Positions 1 to 9,300 of a stretch of 64,000 nt of DNA are shown one piece after another. Position 1 is the stretch's first letter; each line of letters starts with the position of its first letter. This DNA is from Narthecium ossifragum (Eukaryota; Streptophyta; Magnoliopsida; Dioscoreales; Nartheciaceae): NCBI GenBank assembly GCA_963920575.1, contig OY986969.1:14896615-14960614 (forward strand), given 5' to 3'. The notes beneath the pieces were generated by a model. It did no database searches, was not told where the DNA came from, and saw only the letters and a list, made by a program, of their open reading frames with translations. The translations under genes were made by a program, and so were the position numbers.

Positions 1-320
1 GAGAGATGCGTAGGTTGTGTTGCGGGGTGTACGGTCGGAGAGGGGAAAGTATGGGTTGTTGAGATATCAAAGGAGGTGGTGGAGGTGGTTGTCCCTATGG
101 TGGAGGTGGCAACAGCTGGTAGGGAAGGTAAGGAAATGTGACTTTAGAGGGTCGACTGCTTGAACCGAATATCAAGCAGCCTGCTCTGATACCAATTTGA
201 TGCCAGCTGGCTAAGAAGGAGCTAACAAGGAGAGGGGAGGGAGGAAGGAGGAAGAAAGAACCAGGGAGAATGAGGAAGAGGGAGAGGGACTGGGAGAGAG
301 TTAGGAGTAGTGTCATCAGG
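1..320 (-). mobile_element. LTR end, primer site and leader of a Ty3-type retrotransposon, minus strand
   Basis: Read on the minus strand, a partial LTR (about 320 down to 198, ending GGCATCA) is followed by a tRNA-Met primer binding site TGGTATCAGAGC (complement of 183-194) and then non-coding leader toward position 1. The LTR part matches the reverse complement of the plus-strand LTR at 1020-1331 over roughly 110 bp, so both belong to one family in opposite orientation. The copy is truncated near 320, where plus-strand pol sequence begins. Confidence 0.7.
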
Positions 321-404
321 AATAATGGACGGGTTATGGTAAGCAACTTGATGCCGGCTCTCATAAATTGCAGGCTCGTAGCGTTGGACCTTTCAAAATA
401 TTGC

Positions 405-1022
405 ATAGGGTCGGATCAAATGCTTATGTTATTGGCATCCCCTGATTATGGTATTAGGTCGACCTTTAATATTGAAGATCTAGTTGCTTACCATAACCCG
501 TCCATTATTCCTGATGAACCTTTCACTACACCTCTCCCTCCACCAAATGGCCCCACTATCCCAAACCCTACTCCTTTACCCCTGCCGACCGCACAACCAT
601 AGTTTATTGATGCTATTTTAGATGAGAAGCTAGTTTCTACCAGCAGTGGCGGTACTCAGCGTTTCCTGGTTCGTTGGCGAGGGCGTCCAGACAGTGATGC
701 CACCTGGATCACCAGAGAGGAGTTGCAGCAGCTTGACCCGTATCTCTTGGAGTACCACCACAGCCACACCTTTGCCCCAATTACCACATCGAGTTCTTCC
801 CCCCCTCAAGGAGAATTGGTGCGGACACCAGATGTGCGCCGCCCATTACCTGTGTCTACAGGTGGCGCCAGGGTCTCATCCAACCACCCTCACTATGGTT
901 GGATGATTACCTGTGCTATAAGGATTCAGCTTTCACATGTTGACTTGGATCTTTTGACGCATTTTCATGACCATACTCACTGCACTCGACGGGGTCGAGT
1001 CCCTTCACCCTGGGAGAGTTGA
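405..1022 (+). pseudogene. C-terminal pol remnant (integrase end plus chromodomain) of a Ty3 chromovirus
   Basis: The integrase tail reads NAYVIGIP in one frame and, after a frameshift near 445, STFNIEDLVAYHNP in another. That second frame continues through a proline-rich linker to a TAG stop at 600-602. The same frame resumes directly after the stop with a chromodomain at about 610-760 (ILDEKLVS, RFLVRWRGRP, DATWITREEL) and runs on to a TGA that overlaps the start of the LTR at 1020. Chromodomains at the integrase C-terminus mark chromoviruses and are thought to steer integration to particular chromatin. The frameshift and the stop make this copy inactive. Everything upstream of about 400 is missing, replaced by the inverted LTR piece. 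Confidence 0.8.
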
Positions 1023-1331
1023 TGCGGACACCACCTATTTTGAGTCCTAATCCCATTTTATTAGTCTTTGTATTTGAGCTTGAGTTTTGTTGTTATTTGG
1101 ATTGAGTCCATTTGAGTCTGTATTGGTTGAGTCGGTTCCCTTACTCTATAAAAGAAGACCTAGTTATGTCTTGAGATATTATTATTGATGAATGAAAACT
1201 GATATGCTACTCCCTCCCTGACTCACTCCTAGTCCCTCTCCCTCTCCCTCCTCCTTCTCCATGGTTTTTTCTTCCTCCTTCCTCCCTCCCCTCTCCCCCG
1301 CTAGCTCCTTCTCAGCCAGCCGGCGTCGACA
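1020..1331 (+). repeat. LTR of the chromovirus, 312 bp
   Basis: It starts TGATGCGGAC right after a purine-rich tract (GGGAGAGT, likely polypurine primer) and ends GTCGACA, giving TG...CA termini. A TATA box lies at 1147-1154. It is followed at 1332 by TGGTAGCATCAGAG, which resembles a tRNA-Met primer site with two extra bases; that would be unexpected after a 3' LTR. Confidence 0.75.
1147..1154 (+). promoter_or_regulatory. TATA box of the chromovirus LTR
   Basis: TATAAAAG sits 127 bp into the LTR, the position expected for its RNA polymerase II promoter. Confidence 0.6.
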
Positions 1332-1741
1332 TGGTAGCATCAGAGAAAAGCAAAACCATTTTTCATGTGTCAACACATACTTGGCACAATATGTTCCACG
1401 TGGCAATTATGCATGGACCGTATATGCCGAAAAGGCAATCTCTGAGTGGAATCTTACTATATGAACTTGCATCTATACTTCCAAAACTTTGTGACTACAC
1501 AGTTGGAATAAGAATGCCTATAGGAATAAGGATGAATGTGAAAATGGGTGATTGTACGATGATTCGACAAAACACGTCCAAGATTCAATTCTGCCAGATT
1601 TTCATATTAATGGAAGACAACATAGAAAGAATCTAGCATATCCACTGCCATAAATGATAAATAATCAAAGTTGAATAACAAGATACTAGGTTGATCATGA
1701 CTAAAGTGAGGTAATGAGGGGAGAAATTGAGATTATAAGAC

Positions 1742-4700
1742 CTTCAGAAGCTGCTGAATAAACTGAGATACATCCTTGCCCCCGATCGGAATAGATTTGA
1801 TACTACTGCCAATCACATAACCATCCACGACAGGAACCACATGTGTACCTCCGTCTCCAACATCAACTACAACACCTGTCATTTCACACTGAGAGAATAT
1901 ATTGATCAACCAAGCAGAAAATAAGATATGATACAATATCACCATATGAAGCCAAAAAAATCAGAAGAAATTAACAGGCTACAGGCAGACTAATAAATAC
2001 TTTAGAAAATTTAGAAAGACCATCTAAATCTGCTGCAAATAGATAAGTACCAAAATCCCAATGCCACAGCTGAAATGAAGCGACATATATAAGTGAACTG
2101 TACTAACGGACCTTGGAAGTGGTATATCCAGCAGCAAGGGCAAGAACAGGCTGAACTGCTATATAGAGTCCAGGCACATTAAATGTCTCAAACATAATTT
2201 CTCCAGTGTATTCACGTTTTTCAGGAGCAGTTAGTGGGCTCTCAGTAAGAAGGAAATAGTGATCTTCCGGGTCACAACGCAAGTAATTAAAAATACACTG
2301 TTGCCAAAATCTTTCCATAGCATCCCAATTGTCTACCTGTAAAAGTGGAATGTGATGTATAACTTTCTTAATAATCACACAAGCGTGAATTCCATGAGAT
2401 GGACATCTTACCTGACCATGATTAATAGGATAACTCAGATTGTATGTGCTGCTAGAGCGAGACCTCGACAAAGCCTCCTCTCCAATGAAAAAGTCAAGAT
2501 CAGCCATCACACCCGCACTGTGTTGTGCTAACCAATTTCCCTTACTAGAACTTCTAGACTGGTTTAGAAAAGATTCATTGACAGCCACGACAGTGGGGAT
2601 GATGAAGCAAGGCTCAACATTACCAGCAAATCCCATTTTGGTATACCTGAATCAAAGAAATCACCAGATTGCTTCAACACAATGCCAGCACGAAAATCCC
2701 CATATTATTAACCACTAAATATCCCAATATGCAGGCTCTTGTAAGGAGAACATGAGATGTGACTTCAGGTCTTCCTCTTAAAATAAACAGCAGAGCATAT
2801 ACTCACAAGGAGTTGTATTGTGCAAGAACTACAGATACTAAGACAAAGAAACGACATGCCTATTCCTAAGATGCAGTCTCACCAATTACAAATATCAACC
2901 AATTTCCAGCATGTTAATGCTAAAAAGCAGCCTGTTAGCTGGTGACATGGTCTGTCCTCAAGAATGTTCTCATACGCACCCAAAATCAATGGTAATTAAG
3001 AGTGAAATCAATACTAAAAGCTCATACAGAGCAGTCAATATTCCTTTTTCTAACTATGAAGTGCCTCCATAAACGCTCAACCAATTTGGCTAATGTCAGA
3101 TCATAACTCCCGCACATTCAAGCAGTACCAACAGATATCATCAAAAATCTAGTCAAAACAAAAACATAAGACCAAAACTTTGATTCCACAGAACAAATCT
3201 ATCCCGTCAAAAAAATCTCTCGACATCCAGCACTGAAATCCACAAGCTGGCCAATGAAGTTAGAGGTCTATCTGAAAACTTTAGAACAAAATTAATCTTC
3301 GAGAAGAATGCACAATCAATATGAATACTCACCAAACAGGAAAGGAACATAATTACAGCAATTAAGGAATTCAAGCTACATGTGATGTGAAAGCATGCGA
3401 TGGTTCAAAAGCACAATGAAACGAATGAATCGAGCAACACAGTCCAACTTATATGGCATTGATCCTAGCACTTGACGTGTTATTTAAGTCCAAGCTCTAC
3501 GGTTGAATCGATATACTGCCAACAATGTGCTTTCTTTCAGCAGAAAATTAAGTATCCAAAGCAGTTCCCAATATCACTTATCGCAAAGGTTTATTGACTT
3601 GATCTGGTGATTTTACAAAGCACCTTACATGGAATGATGCTGAATTGAAATGTATTGGGTGTGAGACTTGGCATTTATGCCATATAAATAGGGATTTGAT
3701 TTTTGCTCCAAAATTTAAGCCAGTCATTTGACCTCCAGTAGAATATAAACTAAGAGCCGCTAGAGTGCTAGTGGTAACATGAACCATGGGGGTGTAAAAT
3801 CTTAAGGGTACAAGTCAAAACTGACTTCTTACAACAAAAATGATGACCTCATGTAGAGCAACCAAATACATGAACATCAAACATAGGCATTATAGAGCAG
3901 AAGGTAGAACAGCAACCCAAACTCTACTAAAACATTAGATTAGTAACTATGATTTTAATGTCTTCCCCTCAAATGTGCCCTGTTTTTCAGAGTAGCCTCA
4001 TGCTTATAATCGTTTTCAGCCCATTAATCCAAAAAGATTTTCATTCTGCAAACTATTTATCTGAAGATTTTGAGAGTTATAAAACATCTATCCATCACAT
4101 ATCCTTGTTATCTCCTTCCATCTTAGCTAGGATGGAAAATGGATCAGATCACCATTAGACCACACCAAATTCAACCAACTAGAATGTAGAGTAGACGTCT
4201 CTCTTGAAGCCTTGGTGAATATTAGGACCAATTAATTTTCATTTATCAGAGGGGAGCTTAAACCATAATAAAATATTAAATGTTACTGATCAGATCTAGA
4301 TAGAGAAAATTGAACTCAACACATTTCTCAAGAGAATAAAGGCGTGAGAGCAAAAGCCAATGAGACAAAAACAATCATATACTATTCATACTCGGCCCTA
4401 ACATTTTCTCCCAGATTTTCATCTTTTCCGGCCATGAAGTTTGAATATCTTTGAAGATAAAATCATTTCTAGGCTTAAAGTAGAGCCCCTCCACCAACTG
4501 TATCTGGTAAACAAATTACTACAGAATTCAACTTCGATAAATGGTTGATCAGTTGAATAATCACCATCTGGAATGAATTTGAGTTTTGCTTAGGCTGTAG
4601 CTTGGCTGTGAGGAGACGTGTTTTGAATTAAATCACTATTTATTGTCATAAATGTAGAAGTCTAGCACTCCAATTCAATTCGCATCATTTTCATGTTACA

Positions 4701-5404
4701 TGCGTTGTAAAATCACCAGATCAACTCAAAACACATTTGCAATAAGTGATATCGGGGAGCTGGTGGAAGTCAAAGTTGCACCCCAAGATTACTGGACTTG
4801 TGAACTTTTCTCCAATGGAATTAATGACTAGAAACTAAGAAATTTCGTCTATCGTGATTGCAATTTCAGTCAAGATTGAGGCCCTTATTCTCTACTTTTA
4901 ATTTGCATCTCCATACATAAGAAACTAAACATGTATTTGTTGCATCAAAAGCAATATTCTGAATTGTCCATTTCTTTACATTTCCCATTTCAATTTCGAT
5001 ACCAAGCACCTTTACTTGTTTATTTCATCCGACCACAAGAGCAGCACCTACGGGCACATCATGCACTTCAATGATACTGCACACTTCTGTGTGTACTGGC
5101 TGAAACCAGTATCCTCAACTGACAACACAAGCACCTACCAAAACATCTCAAGACCACAATTTCAATAGGCCCACTAGAAATCCACTATTTAGAATGCTAC
5201 TTACGACTCCTCAAGCCACAAAAGCACATGAGCCAAAACAAAATCAGACGCGATTTTTAAAATTCTTTAGAGTCACCCAGAACAAGATCTAACCAAATTC
5301 CCAATTAATTAGCTAAAACTGTCAAAAACAAGCCACACCGAGATAGAGATCTACCCGGTCCCGTTGTCGATGACGACGGCGGGGCGAGATGCCGCAGCGT
5401 CCAT
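1742..5404 (-). CDS. ARP3: Actin-related protein 3 (ARP3), exons 1-4 of a longer gene
   Basis: ARP3 is a core subunit of the ARP2/3 complex, which nucleates branched actin filaments. Exons on the minus strand: 5404-5355 (ATG; encodes a start like [17 protein letters not shown]), 2646-2412 ([37 protein letters not shown]), 2336-2112 ([42 protein letters not shown]) and 1888-1742 ([35 protein letters not shown]). All junctions are GT-AG and the phases agree: 50, 235, 225 and 147 nt give 219 codons of the roughly 425 usual for ARP3. The first intron is 2.7 kb. The actin nucleotide-binding segments DNGTG and VDVGDG are intact and no stop is seen. The C-terminal exons are absent: intron 4 runs left into a retrotransposon at the window edge. 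They may continue beyond it or be lost. Confidence 0.93.
3562..4762. repeat. Long imperfect inverted repeat inside ARP3 intron 1
   Basis: About 140 bp at 3562-3706 match the reverse complement of about 4634-4762. The shared core is GATCTGGTGATTTTACAA, and the flanks CAATATCACTTAT and ATAAATAG also agree. Identity looks like 75-80 percent by eye, with a spacer of about 930 bp. It could be two MITE copies in opposite orientation or one larger foldback element. The rest of the intron shows nothing else recognisable. Confidence 0.6.
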
Positions 5405-5800
5405 CAGCGAACAAGCGGGGTCGAAGAGCAAAAGGCACTACGGATCCGCCGGCGAGATCCGAGATGACGAGGAGATGGTGGCTAGGGCATGGGGACATGG
5501 TACCGAGGAGATCTAAAGGGGAAGAAGGCGCGCGTGGACAGGAAGCGACAGCGGCGGCGCAGCGGTTGGAGGATCCCAATCATTGTCGGCGGATGGTGAT
5601 GCGGATGCGAGAGCGAGGGCCCCCCACCATCCTCACGGCGCTCGCTGATGCTCCGCACGGAGACGGGCGACAGGGACACCGGAACTATAGCAGATCCCGA
5701 GACCTCCTTGCCTTAAATTTTGCTACTGCCGCCGATGGGCGATAGTCTCATTGTTTCCGGTTTTTTCGCGTCTCTCTTGCGAGAATATAATATGAGCATT
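5405..5800 (-). promoter_or_regulatory. ARP3 5' leader and core promoter region
   Basis: This GC-rich stretch lies upstream of the ARP3 ATG on the minus strand. Read on that strand, a TATA-like sequence (CATATTATATTC) lies around 5783-5794. The transposon begins only some 40 bp further upstream, so the original distal promoter has been displaced. The assignment is by position and composition. Confidence 0.45.
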
Positions 5801-5832
5801 TGTTTGAGCGGAGTAAAATCTACGGGGAGGGT

Positions 5833-5872
5833 CCAGAGCCCCACATGCAAAAGACGGTTTGACTAAAAACCC
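5833..5872 (+). repeat. Left terminal inverted repeat of the MULE (diverged)
   Basis: It matches the reverse complement of 16511-16547 with roughly three quarters identity and small gaps: CCnnAnCCCCA, AAAAGnCnGTTTGA and TAAAAACCC occur in the same order. The GC-rich leader of the protease gene follows directly, mirroring the layout at the other end. Confidence 0.5.
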
Positions 5873-5929
5873 TTGCGCACTGTTTTGGGATAAAAAATCC
5901 AAACCACGCTTTCAAAGACACCTTTTCTC

Positions 5930-6369
5930 GCCTCCGCCTCTACCATCTCCCTGACTCCGGCGATCTCATCCCATCTGCAAGCTCCACCAACCATCTCGGG
6001 CGGCCTCATCCCACCTCCAAACACCACCATCGATCTCTACCCCATCGGAGGCCACCACCAGCCAGAGAGGCGACAGAGCAAAGGAAGGTATATGCGACAC
6101 CGACGAGAACCCCCTTGCTCCGCCTGGTACCCATCCTAAGCACCGTCGCCTTCCTCGGCGCCTCTGTGGTCCCCAACCTCCGCCTCGTATATACCCATCT
6201 GCGACAAAGGTTTCCCCCATTACTGGCGGAAGACCTCATCACCGACCGTGACGAACGAAAAATAAGGGTTTCACTGCCTCTGCCGACCCCGATTAACTTC
6301 TTATTCCCCAATCAAACGAAACCCTAACGAAGGGTTTCGCCGCCGCCGCTGAATCCAAGAACAGCAACG
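5930..6369 (+). promoter_or_regulatory. 5' leader region of the ULP1-like gene
   Basis: C-rich, leader-like sequence lies between the left terminal repeat and the first ATG of the protease gene. Short open frames here look incidental. The exact transcription start is not evident. Confidence 0.4.
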
Positions 6370-9300
6370 ATGGGGAGGAGGCCAAATCCAAAAACAACTG
6401 CGATAAACCCTAGACAAAAGGTAAGATATCATTTCGATTTTACATATTTCAATTGTATTTTGGATTAATTGGTGATATACCATTGTGATTCAATTGCATT
6501 TAGGGATTTATACCATTGCTATGTCATTTTTATCAATGATAAAAATGCTTGAGTGATGATCTCATTTTTATCATTGATGTGGGTTGAGATGATGTGTATT
6601 ACAACCTGAATCGATTTCATTGTTTCAGCAATTGAAATCATACTTACGGGATTATGATATAAAAACAGCAATGATTCTCATTTTTATCACTGATAAAAAT
6701 CATTCTTATTTTTATCAATGATAAAAATGGAACTTGATGATGTCGATTAAGATGATCACTTGATTTCGAAGATGTAATTTTTATCAATGATAAAAATGAG
6801 AATCAATGGTCATTCGCATTTTTATCAATGATAAAAATGAAACCTGTTGATGTGGATTGAGATGATGTTGATCATTCTCATTTTTATCAAGATATAAATG
6901 AGAATGATTGTTCATTCTTTCAAGTATTGTCATTTTTATCAGTGATAAAAATGAGAATCAATGTTCACTCTCATTTTTATCAGTGATAAAAATGAGAATC
7001 AATGTTCACTCTCATTTTTATCATTGACAAAAATGAAACCTGATGATGTGGATTGAGATGATGTTGTCATTTTTATCAATGATAAAAATGAGACTCAATG
7101 GTGACACTCATTTTTATCATTGATAAAAATGAAACCTGATGATGTTGTCATTTTTATCATTGATAAAAATGAAACCTGATGATGTTGTCATTTTTATCAA
7201 TGATAAAAATGAGAATGATTGGTCGTATTGTCATTTTTATCATTGATAAAAATGAAACCTGATGATGTTGTCATTTTTATCAATGATAAAAATGAAACCT
7301 AATGATGTTGATCATTCTCATTTTTATCATTGATAAAAATGAAATCAATGACTGCAGTTATTCTCATTTTTATCATCGTTATGTCTTTTTTTATCATTCT
7401 GATTCGTGTGTAAGATTTGAATATCTTTTTTTATCATTCTTATCGTTCTGATTGATGCCTTATTACAAAAAGCACAGAAAGTGGACAATTACCGGTCAAT
7501 TCTGGTTACAATTGTTTCAGCAATTGAAGATGTTCATCATCTAATAAAGCCTGCCCACTTGAAATACATGAAGAAAACACCATTCTTTACACTTTTCAAT
7601 GCAATCTATAAGAAGAAGATCTCAAGATCAGTTTGCACAAAGCATGATGAAGACATTGCAAGAATGCTTTCTCATTATAATTCCCAAACTGAATCATTCA
7701 GGATTGGAGGGCAGAATTGTACAATATCGAAGAATGATGTTCGTGTTATTTTTGGGCTGATAGAAGGGAAAAGGGTGATGAATCTAGCTAAGGGACCGAA
7801 GAAGATATCATCAGCCTTCATGGATAGAGTGTTCCCCGGCAAGAACCAGATTCAAATGAATAAATTGAGGGATAAGTTAGAAGAGCTGTTTAAAGGTACA
7901 ATAAAATTACAGCAAGAAGACAGCGTGAGAGTTTGTGGCCTCATTCTCCTCGGCTCCCTCTTCTTCCCTATTTCTGGACCACAGTTGGCATGGGGCTATG
8001 TGGAATTTGTTGAAAATCTGGATTCAATGAAGTCATATGACTGGAGTGCTTTTATTTTGAACACCTTGAAGAAATCACTGAATAAGAGTACTCGCAGTAA
8101 TACAAAGGCCACTGGTGGCTGCACTGCCCTAATCCTGGTATGAAATTAATTGATACAATTATGTTGCTTTTATACTAAGATGTACAAATGGATATTAATT
8201 TAGTCAGCTTCTTCATATATGTTTTTGTAGTACTGGTTTTGTGAGCTCACATACTTGATTGCACCAATAAGTAATGAAGACATCATGCCAAGGTGTATCA
8301 AGTGGGACATCTATAATTTCAAGAAATGTATCATTCCAGATGATATCAAATTAGTACAGGTGAGGTAGTGGATTTCTGTATTGTTTACATTTTTATCATT
8401 TATCTTTCCAACTGATTTATACTAATTTACAAAACAATCTTTATAGGCCAACAAGGAAAATTTAAAGTTAACGACAAAAGAGCGACAAACATATATGAAT
8501 CAATCGGAGCATAATGAAGTGGAAGGAGAAGAATGCGAAGAACAAGAGGAAGAATCTGAAGAAAATAAAGATGGTGACGATGAGGGTAATGATGATGATC
8601 AAGTGGGATTTAGTTCAGATGATGAAAATGAAGACGAATCTGATGAAGATGGATCTGACGATGAGGGTAAAGCTGCGGCCAAAGATGCATCAGGTTCTAA
8701 TGCATCAGAGGCAGAATCTGTAGAACATGATCATGGTGATGATGAAGGTGATGATGATGAGAAAGCAGAATTTGCCTCACATTCATTATATCATGATTTG
8801 GTTCATGAAAAAGGAGAGGAAATTACTGGAAATAGAAATGAAGACAAAGAAGATGAGCATATCTCAGATTCATATAAATCAGATGATATCGCGGCCATCA
8901 TGTTGGATATTAAACAACAATATCCACAAGAAGTAGATGTAAGTAGAATTGTTACATTTTTTTATCATTCATACTGTCATTTTAATAGTGTGTTTTGACT
9001 TAAAGATATATATTGGTTTATAATTCATTTTCATCATTCCATTTTTATAAATGATAAAAATATGGAACATGGGTATCCATTGATTGTTAAAATTGTCATT
9101 TTTATCATTCTCAGAATGATAAAAATGAAACGTGGGTATCAACTCATTTTCATCATTCCCATTTTTATCATTCTGAGAATGATAGAAATGGAACCTGGGT
9201 ATCAATTCATTGTCATAATTGTCATTTTTATCATTCTGAGAATGATAAAAATGAATTTCAGTATCCATTCATTCTCATAATTGTCATTTTTATCATTCTC

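Noticed and set aside
5389..5745. 118-codon plus-strand frame upstream of ARP3
   Set aside because: It overlaps the ARP3 first exon and leader on the other strand; GC-rich leaders give long chance frames.
6525..7376. CRISPR-like array of regularly spaced repeats
   Set aside because: The repeats are palindromic minisatellites inside a plant intron, spacers are semi-conserved rather than unique, and there are no cas genes.
8514..8936. Met/Lys-rich frames overlapping the acidic exon
   Set aside because: They are shadows of the Glu/Asp-coding exon 4 of the ULP gene in another frame.
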